Source of the DNA: Okeania sp. SIO2B3
Lineage (GTDB): Bacteria > Cyanobacteriota > Cyanobacteriia > Cyanobacteriales > Microcoleaceae
Assembly: GCF_010672525.1 (NCBI RefSeq)
Contig: NZ_JAAHGH010000017.1
Coordinates: forward strand, 1 to 64,000
Reading direction: 5' to 3'
DNA length: 64,000 nt
Position numbers and translations under genes: made by a program. Below the pieces are notes generated by a model. That model had not been told where the DNA came from and ran no database searches. It saw only the letters and a program-made list of their open reading frames with translations. Positions 17,337-27,751 of the stretch are shown one piece after another (the stretch's first letter is position 1; every line of letters begins with the position of its first letter).

Positions 17337-18902
17337 ATGCGTCTATTTACTACTATTGCAGCTTTGCAATGCTACTTAAACTTATTGAAAAATGATCGAC
17401 ACAAATCTCCACATACTGTTGGTTTAGTACCAACAATGGGAGCTTTACACAAAGGACATTTAAGCTTAATTAAACGTGCTAAAGAAGAGAATAAAATTAC
17501 TGTTGTGACTATTTTTGTTAATCCTTTACAGTTCTCTCCTACTGAAGATTTCCAACAATATCCTCAGCAGTTAGAAACAGATAAAGAACTATGCGAACAA
17601 GAAGGAGTAGATATTATTTTTGCTCCCACTCCTGAAACGATGGGTATGGAAAATGAGCTGTCTACTAATGCTCAAAATTCTACAACTACAGTTGTTCCTC
17701 CATCTAGCATGACATCAATTATGTGTAGTCTTTCTAGACCTAATTTTTTTCAAGGAATTGCCACTATTGTAACTAAATTATTGAGTTTAGTTCAGCCAAA
17801 TAATGCTTATTTTGGGCAAAAAGATGCTCAACAATTAGCAATTATTCAACGGTTGGTAAAAGACCTCAGTTTGTCAGTTAATATTATTTCTTGTCCAATA
17901 GTTCGTGAAGCTTCAGGATTAGCTATTAGTTCTCGCAATCAATATTTAACTGTCGAACAAAAACAGCAAGCTGCCATATTATATAGCTCTCTTTGTCATG
18001 GTAGAAAAGTATTTTTAGAAAATCGAAATGCAGCAAATATTGTCGAAAAAATTAAAAATGCTGTGCAGGAACAATTAGCAACTTTACCATTTATAAAACT
18101 AGAGTATGTAGAAATAGTCAATCCAGAAAATTTACAACCTTTAGAAAATATTCAAGATATAGGTTTATTAGCGATCGCTGCTCATATTGGTTCTTGCCGT
18201 TTAATAGATAATATACTTTTGAGAAACCGCAAACCAATAATTGCCATTGATGGTCCTGCTGGAGCTGGCAAATCAACAGTAACCAAATTAGTAGCACAAA
18301 AATTAGGACTTTTGTACTTGGACACAGGAGCAATGTATCGGGCCGTAACATGGATGGTTTTACAAGGTGCTGTCCCAGTAGAAGATGAACCTCAAGTAGC
18401 AGAATTAGTCAGTCAATGTCAGATTAGCTTTAATGGTCCTGAAAATAAGCGTGTCCTGATTAATGGCCAGGATGTGACAGAAACAATTCGGAGCAGGGAA
18501 GTTACAAATCATGTTTCAGCTATTGCAGCTCAGGCAACTGTCAGGTATTTTATGGTAGAACAACAACAAAAATTTGGAACTAAAGGAGGAATAGTAGCAG
18601 AAGGACGAGATATTGGTACTCATGTATTTCCCAACGCTGAACTAAAGATTTTTTTAACAGCTTCTGCCGAAGAGCGATCGCGACGACGACTGCTAGAGTT
18701 ACAACAAAAAGGTCAAACTAATATCAGCTTAGAACAAGTAAAAAAAGATATTATTCAACGAGACCAAAAAGATGCTAACCGGAAAATTTCTCCCTTACGA
18801 AAAGCTCCAGATGCTATAGAAATTAGCACCGATGGTTTAAGCATAGCTGAAGTTACTCATAAAATTGTAGATATTTACACACAAAAAAATCCACAACTAT
18901 AG
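17337..18902 (+). CDS. panC/cmk: Bifunctional pantoate--beta-alanine ligase / cytidylate kinase
   Basis: The 521-residue fusion is typical of cyanobacteria. Residues 1 to about 290 are PanC, which joins pantoate and beta-alanine with ATP: PTMGALHKGHLSLI, FVNPLQF and AYFGQKDAQQLAII are present. Residues from about 300 to 521 are cytidylate kinase, which phosphorylates CMP/dCMP: P-loop GPAGAGKST at 306-314, LDTGAMYRAVTW, and GRDIGTHVFPNA. No stop or frameshift separates the parts. A slightly extended loop (MENELSTNAQNSTTTVV) lies in PanC. The ATG at 17337 directly precedes the expected RLFTTIAAL. Confidence 0.97.
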   Translation: MRLFTTIAALQCYLNLLKNDRHKSPHTVGLVPTMGALHKGHLSLIKRAKEENKITVVTIFVNPLQFSPTEDFQQYPQQLETDKELCEQEGVDIIFAPTPETMGMENELSTNAQNSTTTVVPPSSMTSIMCSLSRPNFFQGIATIVTKLLSLVQPNNAYFGQKDAQQLAIIQRLVKDLSLSVNIISCPIVREASGLAISSRNQYLTVEQKQQAAILYSSLCHGRKVFLENRNAANIVEKIKNAVQEQLATLPFIKLEYVEIVNPENLQPLENIQDIGLLAIAAHIGSCRLIDNILLRNRKPIIAIDGPAGAGKSTVTKLVAQKLGLLYLDTGAMYRAVTWMVLQGAVPVEDEPQVAELVSQCQISFNGPENKRVLINGQDVTETIRSREVTNHVSAIAAQATVRYFMVEQQQKFGTKGGIVAEGRDIGTHVFPNAELKIFLTASAEERSRRRLLELQQKGQTNISLEQVKKDIIQRDQKDANRKISPLRKAPDAIEISTDGLSIAEVTHKIVDIYTQKNPQL

Positions 18903-19105
18903 TTCAATTAATCCGGAAAATACTGAGTAGATTAAGATTAGTTAGATCAAACTCAGGAGGAGAATAAAGTATTTTATTTATAACGGAAGAATAGCTATTG
19001 TCTTAAGTAAAAACAATAGTTAAATCACCTAAAAAACAGAAATGTTTTGACAAGATAGCTGAATAATTTCAAAAAATTATAGTGATAAAGGTGTGTAGGA
19101 AAAAT

Positions 19106-20128
19106 ATGACAAACTTAGGTTCACTATCCAGACAAGGAAAATCTTTAGCAACAGTGATAGCTGCTAGTGGAAGTTTCTTAATCGGAATGTTACTGCCCAT
19201 GGAAATATGGACAAATCAACAAACAACCACAAAAGCAACTACAGTAAAAACAGCAACAAATACAAAGCAAATAAATCAGTCGGTAAATAACAAAGACACT
19301 CCATTAGAAGTAATTAAAATTAGTTCTGTTGTTGCTAAAAAAATTAATAATACTAAACAAAAACTGAGGGAATTAGAATTAAAAACCTTTAATTTTAGCG
19401 TCCCCAAAAGATTCCAAAGTCAAACAGTTAAAAATGTTACTCTCAATAGCAAACAAAAAGTTATTTCCTTAACCTTTGACGACGGTCCATGGAACAAAAC
19501 CACAGAACAAATATTAGATATTCTCAAAAAACATAATATTCGAGCAACTTTTTTCGTCGTCGGCCAACATTTAAACGTACGTCAAGAAATAGGTAAAAAA
19601 ATTGTAGAAGAAGGTCACGTTATTGCTAACCACACATGGAACCACCCTTCTAAAAGTAGTAAAATGAGTTCAGACCGGATCAAAAGCGAAATTGGACGTA
19701 CAGCAGACCTCATATATAAGATAACAGGTAGGACTACCAACCTATTTCGTCCTCCAGGAGGTGTCCTCGTTAATGGTTTAGCCGACTATGCCAAAGAACG
19801 GAAACACACCGTAGTCTTATGGTCTGCTGATTCTGTAGACTGGTATTACAGGTCAGCCCAACAAATTACTAAAAAAGTTTTGAATAGAGCTAGCAATGGT
19901 GGAATTGTCTTACTGCATGATGGCGGTGGCCCAAGAGGTCACGTTGTTGAAGCTCTACCCAATATTATTGCTGGCTTGAAAAAACAAGGTTATGAATTTG
20001 TTACCATACCAGAATTACTAACAATTAAAGATAGAGAGCTACATCAGGAAGAATTAGCACAAAAAAGAGAAATTAAAAAGCAAGAAACAAATGCACAAGA
20101 GAACAAGGAGCCGGCAAACAAGGAGTAA
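19106..20128 (+). CDS. Polysaccharide deacetylase (NodB domain), membrane-anchored
   Basis: From the ATG at 19106 the protein has 340 residues; an upstream GTG at 19082 would add eight. AGGA six bases before the ATG supports the shorter form. A hydrophobic segment (SLATVIAASGSFLIGMLLP) anchors or exports it. A Lys/Thr-rich linker leads to the NodB domain: SLTFDDGPWNKT (motif 1), HTWNHP (metal His pair), RPPGG (motif 3), SADSVDWYY and LLHDGGG. The family removes N- or O-acetyl groups from peptidoglycan or exopolysaccharide. The tail is charged and Glu/Lys-rich. The gene stands alone. Confidence 0.88.
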   Translation: MTNLGSLSRQGKSLATVIAASGSFLIGMLLPMEIWTNQQTTTKATTVKTATNTKQINQSVNNKDTPLEVIKISSVVAKKINNTKQKLRELELKTFNFSVPKRFQSQTVKNVTLNSKQKVISLTFDDGPWNKTTEQILDILKKHNIRATFFVVGQHLNVRQEIGKKIVEEGHVIANHTWNHPSKSSKMSSDRIKSEIGRTADLIYKITGRTTNLFRPPGGVLVNGLADYAKERKHTVVLWSADSVDWYYRSAQQITKKVLNRASNGGIVLLHDGGGPRGHVVEALPNIIAGLKKQGYEFVTIPELLTIKDRELHQEELAQKREIKKQETNAQENKEPANKE

Positions 20129-20146
20129 ACTTTCAACAATTAATAA

Positions 20147-20257
20147 TAGACATCTCCAGAAAAGAGGGAATAGGGAATAGGGAATAGGGAATAGGGAGAA
20201 ATAACTGATAATTTCTGTATGATAATTGACTTTATTTTTGATTTTTGGAGATGTCTA
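20147..20257. repeat. Family E MITE-like element, copy 1
   Basis: The terminal inverted repeats are TAGACATCTCCA and TGGAGATGTCTA. The interior has a GAATAGG tandem run (AGGGAATAGGGAATAGGG) and TAACTGATAATTTCTGTATG. Relatives are at 36884-36982 and 51412-51506. Confidence 0.85.
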
Positions 20258-20265
20258 ATGAATAA

Positions 20266-20417
20266 TTACCTCTTTTTATCAAGAAAAGGATTGGCTAAAA
20301 AGATTTTTTTTCTTGGATATGGCGCAGGCTTCCTCGCCATCCCACCCTACGTAAAAGCTGCGAAGAGCGACCGCTTTTATCCCTTATCCAAGAGGAGGCT
20401 TTAAACCTGAATTGTTG
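20266..20417. repeat. Family D dispersed repeat, copy 4
   Basis: The start TTACCTCTTTTT and the core GGCGCAGGCTTCCTCGCC, CATCCCACCCTACG and GAGCGACCGCTTTTATCCC match the other D copies. It directly follows the family E element. The right end is worn, passing into ATTATTAATT runs. Confidence 0.65.
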
Positions 20418-20518
20418 AATGAATAATTATTAACTATCAACTCTTAATTATTCATTATTAATTATTCATTATTAATTATTTGATAAACCCATCTATTAGT
20501 ACCTTTGACCAAAACAAA

Positions 20519-21766
20519 ATGGCTTCCATAGCTCGCAAAAATTTATTAGAAGATATTCCTCGGTTCATAGTAGCCCAAGCAGGGATATTATTTGCAGTCA
20601 GCTTAGTAACAATTCAAACAGGCATATTAAATGGGTTTGCTCGTTCCACAACCCTACTAATAGATAAATCCAATGCAGATATTTGGATCGCCTCTAATGA
20701 AATGGTCAACTTCGAGCTAACAGACCCCCTAATTTACGGTCAATTAAATCAAGCTAAAACAATAAAAGGCATCCAACAAGCAGAAGCTTTAATTTTAGGG
20801 TCAGTCAGATGGCGACCTCAGAATGGAGAAATGAGTCCATTAATGGTGGTTGGATTTAACCCAGATGGACAACTATTCAACCCAGGAAAAGTCATTGAAG
20901 GTAACCTCAGGGACCTAAAGCAACCATTCGCTGTGATGGCCGACCAAAGTAGATTATCCAGTATGCTTGCAGAAGGAGTAGGAACAACGGCGATCGCAGG
21001 TTCCCTACCAGCAAAATTAGTCGCAGTTACCAAAGGTACTCAGTCAATTGTATCCAGTACCTTGCTATTTACATCCCTAGAAAATGCTAATACATATATT
21101 AGTGCAGGTATTAACGCCGAAGTTAACTGCAAAGTTGTAGGAGCAGGAAATCTTCAATGTACAAAAGTAGTAGAAAAAAAAGACCCCACTCAAAAGTTGG
21201 AAGAAACGCCACCACCAAAAGAGTTAGAAGTAGCAGATCCGATCGCCTATATATTAGTCAAAGCTAAACCAGGTGAAGATTTACAAGTATTAAAACAAAA
21301 AATAGAAGAGGCGATGCCAGCTACTAATGCTTACACTAAAAATGAATTATCTGAAAAAACCAGATTTTTTTGGTTGGCACGAACAAATATTGGTTTAGTT
21401 TTGGGAATGGGTGCAGTAGTAGGTGTAATTGTAGGCATAGTAGTGGTCGCCCAGATTTTGTATTCATCTGTGTCCGATCACCTAAAGGAATTTGGTACTC
21501 TCAAGGCAATGGGTGCATCTGATAAGGAGTTGTATGCAGTAATTGTAGAGCAGGCAATTTGGATGGCAGTTTTAGGTTATCTCCCTGGGATGTTGGTGTG
21601 TTTAGGATTAAGTAGTTGGGTAGCAGGTAAAGGAATTATTATTTTGATTACACCTTTGTCTGCACTTGGAGTGTTAGGTATAACTGTTTTTATGTGTGTC
21701 GGGTCAGCTTTCTTTGCCATTCAAAAAGTAACTCGTATCGATCCTGCAATTGTATTTAAAGCTTAG
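20519..21766 (+). CDS. DevC-like ABC transporter permease (FtsX/MacB fold)
   Basis: The start ATG at 20519 (MASIARKNLLEDIPRF) fits DevC-type proteins better than an upstream in-frame TTG at 20480 inside AT repeats. It gives 415 residues. A first hydrophobic helix (VAQAGILFAVSLVTIQTGIL) is followed by a periplasmic MacB-like domain of about 260 residues, then three C-terminal helices of the FtsX domain, including IGLVLGMGAVVGVIVGIVVV and FGTLKAMGAS, the conserved coupling segment. DevC works with the ATPase DevA and the fusion protein DevB to export glycolipids or other large molecules. Neither partner is in the window, so this is an orphan permease here. Confidence 0.88.
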   Translation: MASIARKNLLEDIPRFIVAQAGILFAVSLVTIQTGILNGFARSTTLLIDKSNADIWIASNEMVNFELTDPLIYGQLNQAKTIKGIQQAEALILGSVRWRPQNGEMSPLMVVGFNPDGQLFNPGKVIEGNLRDLKQPFAVMADQSRLSSMLAEGVGTTAIAGSLPAKLVAVTKGTQSIVSSTLLFTSLENANTYISAGINAEVNCKVVGAGNLQCTKVVEKKDPTQKLEETPPPKELEVADPIAYILVKAKPGEDLQVLKQKIEEAMPATNAYTKNELSEKTRFFWLARTNIGLVLGMGAVVGVIVGIVVVAQILYSSVSDHLKEFGTLKAMGASDKELYAVIVEQAIWMAVLGYLPGMLVCLGLSSWVAGKGIIILITPLSALGVLGITVFMCVGSAFFAIQKVTRIDPAIVFKA

Positions 21767-21814
21767 AAATAATTTCAATACTACATCCTCTGTAATATCA
21801 TGTCCGGATAATTA

Positions 21815-22196
21815 GGGCTTGCTGAATAAAGTATGAGTGGTAGGAGTAGGAGACAGGAGACAACCCACCCGCGGGCCTCGACCCTGGAGGGGAAGACAGG
21901 AGACAACCCACCCGCGGGTCCCGACCCTGGAGGGGAAGACAGGAGACAACCCACCCGCGGGTCCCGACCCTGGAGGGGAAGACAGGAGACAGGAGTAAAC
22001 CCACCCCTAACCCCTCCCAGGAGGGGAATTTAGAAGAGGTAGGAGCTAAGTTTTGTCCTCAGATTTTTCTGTCCGAAGGTTTGCCTTTTATGCGTGCTTT
22101 TTTGAGGGTTTTAGACTAAAACCAACACACTTTTGGGGAATCAAAGAAGGTTCAAACCTTTACTTGTCAATGGTTTGATAATTAATCAGCAAGCCC
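21815..22196. repeat. Family B MITE-like element, copy 1 (nested in A)
   Basis: The ends GGGCTTGCTGA and TCAGCAAGCCC are perfect inverted repeats. TAATTA flanks both sides (21809-21814 and 22197-22202), while the uninterrupted A copy has a single TAATTA at this site, so this is a 6-bp target duplication. The left part holds a 43-bp tandem repeat. Confidence 0.88.
21852..21980. repeat. 43-bp tandem repeat, three copies
   Basis: Three units of 43 bp start at 21852, 21895 and 21938; each begins GACAGGAGACAACCCACCC and ends CTGGAGGGGAA. Units two and three are identical, and unit one differs at a few bases. The array lies inside the family B element. The spacing is too regular and spacers are absent, so it is not CRISPR. 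Confidence 0.9.
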
Positions 22197-22349
22197 TAAT
22201 TAGTGATAAAAAAACTTTCTCCTTCAACTCCAGTTCTTCTTCTTCCTTCTTCCTTCTTCTTTCTTACCTCCTGACTCGGTCCTTCCCCTCCTGGCTCCCC
22301 TCCTGGGAGGGGCGGGGGTGGGTTGACTCCTGAGGACTCCGTCGTTATT

Positions 22350-22482
22350 TATAGCGCTGTGCGCAGGCAACAGCTCCGGAAAGCAACAGCTCCGGAAGGG
22401 GGAATCAATTGCCGATAACATAAGACTTTTAGGTATTTGGCCTCTCCTGCAATTTGTAAATATACCAGCGCTCATTGCTATA
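22350..22482. repeat. Family F MITE-like element, copy 2 (nested in A, inverted)
   Basis: The ends are TATAGCGCTGTGCGC and GCTCATTGCTATA. Compared with the uninterrupted A copy the insertion sits in ATTTATTTATAAC with about 3 bp (TAT) duplicated. A short internal duplication of CAGCTCCGGAA is present. Confidence 0.8.
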
Positions 22483-22598
22483 TTTATAACTGTTCAACCG
22501 GACATGATATAATTCCCATTTCTCCTGAGTGCTGAGTTCTGAGTTCTAACTCCTACCCTTACCACTCATACTTTTTCAGCAAACCCTAATTAGGTGTT

Positions 22599-23389
22599 AG
22601 ATGTTAGATACTATACCAATTTGATGCGAGACTCCACAGAATGGTGAAATTTATTAACTTGTCTGTCTAGAACTACAGTTAACTCTGATTAAGATATTAT
22701 TCTCTGCAACTTTATATTCATTTGGTATGAGGTTTCTAAACCTTGAATCAAAGAGTGGTTAAATCTTCCTGAGACCAAATATGCCGATCAAAAAGTAGTT
22801 TTTCACCCGTCGCTCTAATGTTTAATATTTTTGCCATTTTTACCTAACTAAACTAACAAATATTCTCTTTTTTATATCCCTATAAAAAGTATATTGCCTA
22901 AAGGAAATCGGAGATAATTTAATCAAAAAAAGTTCACAATACATTCTTTTTTCTTTAATTGAAGCAAAAATATCATAATTTTTTATAGCGATTGATACAA
23001 ATAAATATAGCACACATAAAACCATTAAATCAATTTTTTTATAGTCAAAAAAAGTATATTTTGGAAAAATAAATCATCATTAATATTCAACTAAAACTCA
23101 TCATTTTGATATAAGTACAATATTTTAGTTATTTTACTTAATAGTTAATGTATTATTTTTACTTCATTTCCTGAAAAAGTGTCAGTAAATACAACTAGAA
23201 ATCGAATAAAATGTTACAAAAACTATTATTGACATTGAGCTGAGTCACTATGACCTAGTGATACAGAACAAAATTTACTTACGCCATAATGCTGACTCAG
23301 ACCCCTAGATACAAATCAATATTCTTACCATACAATTACAAGTATATGTAAATAACTCAGATAAATATAAAACTAAGGGCAGACTAAAA
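22599..23389. other. AT-rich spacer without a recognised gene
   Basis: At 22573-22598 a lone family B-like end (TTTTTCAGCAAACCCTAATTA) precedes this stretch. The remaining ~790 bp is very AT-rich. I see no supported open frame or RNA gene. The final ~150 bp presumably holds the promoter of the gene at 23390. Confidence 0.4.
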
Positions 23390-23845
23390 ATGTCTAATAT
23401 AAGCAAAAGTAAAGTCGAATATAACGAGCGATCGCTTAGAAAATTAGCTAGGGCTTTAACTATGTCTGAGGGCGATTTTTCCCTAATTTTAGTGCGTTGT
23501 AATTCTCCAGAATTAAGAGAACAGATCCTCGAAAAACTTAAACAAGAATACCCTGTAGAATACCAAGAATTAGCATTAGACAACTCTACTGATACACTTT
23601 ACTCCAGTATCAACCAAAAGTTAGGGGAAATTTCTCCAAAAGCTTTAATGGTTAAGAGTTTAGAATCAGTCAATACTCTAGATAGATTATTAATAGCAGC
23701 TAACCTAGTCAGAAATAAATTCCAAAACTTTCAGTTTCCATTAGTATTATGGGTGACAGATGAAATTCACAAAAAGTTAATTCGTGTAGCACCAGATTTT
23801 CAAAGTTGGGCATCGGCCATTAGCTTTAATCCCAAATCTGCCTAA
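23390..23845 (+). CDS. Orphan N-terminal domain of cyanobacterial multidomain/TPR proteins
   Basis: The 151-residue protein reads like the N-terminal module found ahead of TPR, CHAT or NTPase regions in cyanobacterial proteins: YNERSLRKLARALTMSEGDF, SLILVRCNSPELREQILEKL, KALMVKSLESVNTLDRLL and FPLVLWVTDEIHKKLIRVAP. The fold suggests a small P-loop-less alpha/beta domain preceding an effector. Here it ends with a stop immediately after the module (SAISFNPKSA), and nothing resembling TPR or an NTPase follows before eno. It may be a truncated relic or a stand-alone adaptor. Assignment rests on pattern memory rather than a search. Confidence 0.65.
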   Translation: MSNISKSKVEYNERSLRKLARALTMSEGDFSLILVRCNSPELREQILEKLKQEYPVEYQELALDNSTDTLYSSINQKLGEISPKALMVKSLESVNTLDRLLIAANLVRNKFQNFQFPLVLWVTDEIHKKLIRVAPDFQSWASAISFNPKSA

Positions 23846-25480
<1,635 letters not shown>

Positions 25481-25676
25481 GTTAGTGGTCTAATACCATC
25501 AAAAACTAAGTAACAACAAGAAAACTATCAGGGATAGAAACTCAAATGGGGTAATACCAGAGTTTCTTCCCATTTATTCGCAATAAAGCCAAAAGTTGAC
25601 TGTTGACGATAGTCACTTTCTAAACTAAACTTGAAACTGTTAAATCTGTTACATCCTTAAATCAGGAAAATTTTTG

Positions 25677-25790
25677 ATGGAGAATCAAACAAATGTTTCA
25701 TTCATTGGCACAGGGACAATAGGCTGTCCAATGATATTTAAACTACCTGAGGGGGACGACCCAGCGAAACTATATGACAAATATAAATAA
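25677..25790 (+). pseudogene. Truncated NAD-binding dehydrogenase fragment
   Basis: A 37-codon frame reads MENQTNVSFIGTGTIGCPM and then IFKLPEGDDPAKLYDKYK. FIGTGTIGCPM matches the GxGxxG dinucleotide fold opening of 3-hydroxyisobutyrate/6-phosphogluconate-type dehydrogenases (usually GFIGLGxMGxPM). The rest of such a protein is absent. It is either a gene relic or a chance short frame. Confidence 0.45.
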
Positions 25791-26656
25791 GCAGCAATAC
25801 GGGAATATTCTTCAAAAGAAGCAACTAGAGGATGTAGAGAAATCATCACTTGCTTGTTTGCCCGTATAGGAGTATAACTTAGCTAATAGTTAAATTATTG
25901 ACTGGCATTACTGCTAATGCTCAAAACAATAGTATTCCCTTAAACTTGATGTGGAATTTGATTAAAGCCTACCTTTGGTAGCAGTTTTGTACATTAAAAA
26001 TCACCAAAATTTAATTTAGAGCATGGTTTGATAGAGCTAGCAAAAGCTCTTAGATAGCATTTTATAGAATATGTGAATGATGTCATCATCGAAAAAAAAG
26101 CTGACTTCAGTTAGAAAAAAACATGGGATTAAATTATAGATGTGATATAATTGAATAGTTGAACCATTTGGGCTGTCGATAACGAATCTAGTTATCAGCC
26201 TAATCATAGAATTATTCGCAAAATTAAGCATTTAGATGTTAGCAAAAATGCAAAAATACCATACATAATAAAAATGATTTCAGTTTTAGAAAAAGCTGTC
26301 AATTTAGTTACCCTCAGAAGGAGGATCTGCATTAACAATTAGCCTCTTGACATAAAATTACGCTAGCCTTAGAAAGAAAAACTACGGGCTTCAGTACCTC
26401 TTGCAACAGGAAAGCGAGAAGATGCAAAATTTTCTTTTTTATCTCCTTAATAGGGACAATACCTGATTTTTGTGGTCAATTAAAGATTGCTAGATCAAGG
26501 TTTGGAATACTTTTAGGGAGAGCAATTAAGCATAAACTAGATTGTTCGATAAAACCTAAATAGTTTACTAGCTAAGTGTTTGTTAATACAGCATTAGCTA
26601 GAAGATTAACGTGAAAAAAATCAATTAAAACAAAAACAGTTTGGAGTAAAAAAACA
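25791..26656. other. Spacer upstream of methyltransferase, no gene recognised
   Basis: About 870 bp with scattered stops in all frames, apart from a weak 64-codon minus-strand frame (26037-26231) without recognisable features. It may be decayed coding DNA given the fragment before it. A ribosome site (GGAG) precedes the ATG at 26657. Confidence 0.35.
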
Positions 26657-27337
26657 ATGAGTCAATCAGTAAAAACTAACATCAACGAAAGTTTTAATGC
26701 CATCAAAGGAGCTCATATTCTCTCAGGTGATGCGGAAAAAATACAAGAATATTACGATCAATGGGCGGCTGCCTATAATAGCGATGTGTCTAACGAAGAG
26801 TATATTGGTCCTAAGTACATTGCCGATTTATTAGAAACTCTCAAGGGCGATAATGATTCAAAAGCAATAGATGCCAGTAATAAAAATATTGAAATTCTTG
26901 ATGCAGGATGCGGTACAGGTTTAGTGGGTATTGTCCTCAAGCAAAAAGGTTATCATCATGTAGATGGTTCTGATTTATCAGAAGGAATGGTAGAAAAAGC
27001 CCGTGCGACAGGTGCTTATAATGTTCTGGAAAGTGGAATTGACCTCACTAAAATAAATGAAGCTTATGAGGACAATCAGTATGATGCTACAGTTTGTTGT
27101 GGTGTGTTCACTTTAGGTCATGTGCCTCCAACTGCTTTATCAGAACTAATCCGCATTACCAAACCAGGTGGCTGGGTAGTAGTAAGTACCCGCAAGAGCT
27201 ATTACGATAGCACTGATTTCCAAGAAGTTTGCGATCGCTACCAACAAGAAGGTAAAGTCAAATTGGTCAATCATGTTAAAGATGGTCCATATATTGCTGA
27301 AGAAGGGGCGCATTATTGGGCTTTTGCAGTTTGTTAA
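26657..27337 (+). CDS. Class I SAM-dependent methyltransferase (WBSCR27-like)
   Basis: The 226-residue protein has the Rossmann methyltransferase motifs: ILDAGCGTGLVGIVLKQKGY (motif I), VDGSDLSEGMVEKAR (motif II), YDATVCCGVFTLGHVPP and LIRITKPGGWVVVSTR. An N-terminal helix with EKIQEYYDQWAAAYNSDV precedes it, as in the Williams-Beuren region/UbiE-like small-molecule methyltransferases. The substrate is unknown. It is the first of three unrelated methyltransferase genes within 5.5 kb on the same strand, together with an oxygenase, suggesting a small-molecule modification region. GGAGTAAAAAAACA precedes the start. Confidence 0.85.
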   Translation: MSQSVKTNINESFNAIKGAHILSGDAEKIQEYYDQWAAAYNSDVSNEEYIGPKYIADLLETLKGDNDSKAIDASNKNIEILDAGCGTGLVGIVLKQKGYHHVDGSDLSEGMVEKARATGAYNVLESGIDLTKINEAYEDNQYDATVCCGVFTLGHVPPTALSELIRITKPGGWVVVSTRKSYYDSTDFQEVCDRYQQEGKVKLVNHVKDGPYIAEEGAHYWAFAVC

Positions 27338-27697
27338 TTGACAAGCTGCGGTGAGCGAAGAGTGAAAGCTAACCTAGTAAAAGCTAACCAGATATAGGTT
27401 TGGCGATCGCGTGCAGCCAGTTTTACCTAGGATGTTGATTCTGATAATTTTTCCACCCCTGAAAAGTTATGCACCACTACTCCTGCTTATCTCTATGAAC
27501 AGGAGATTATTAGATTATTAAAAGTGTTGCTCGGGTACTGTTTTGGAGTTAGTCTTAGTATTTCTAAGATCGCCCTTGTTATTTCCCTATAGGGCAAAAG
27601 AGTAAAACAGAAAACCTGATAGAATCAACTCCCTAGGTTTTACCGAAACCTTAACTATTTTCTAGCAATATGAAGAAAGCAAAAATTAGCTAACTCT
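27338..27697. other. Spacer between methyltransferase and oxygenase
   Basis: About 360 bp without a supported gene. One GCGATCGC (HIP1) octamer lies near 27402. No terminator hairpin is obvious, so readthrough between the flanking genes is possible but not shown. Confidence 0.35.
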
Positions 27698-27751
27698 ATG
27701 GTTTTTATTGCGGAAATGTTAGATGGGAAATTGAACTATCAAATTGATACT

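Larger units (their letters stand above)
21796..22509. repeat. Family A element carrying nested B and F insertions
   Basis: The outer ends are TATCATGTCCGG and CCGGACATGATA, flanked by TAA on both sides as in the 184-bp copy at 6181-6364, here inverted. Relative to that copy, two blocks are inserted: 21815-22196 (family B) and about 22350-22482 (family F). The remaining sequence (CTTTCTCCTTCAACTCCAG, TTCTTCCTTC heptamers, CCCCTCCTGGGAGGGG) matches the uninterrupted copy. The array has no coding capacity. Confidence 0.85.

Noticed and set aside
20219-20404. 61-codon plus-strand frame between the deacetylase and the permease
   Set aside because: It spans family E and family D repeats; the apparent hydrophobic stretch comes from the repeat sequence.
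21852-21980. Possible CRISPR array
   Set aside because: Three 43-bp units are directly adjacent with no variable spacers, and no cas gene is near.
21833-22033. Frames on both strands over 21798-22033
   Set aside because: They are produced by the 43-bp tandem repeat inside a family B element; no start signal or protein-like composition.
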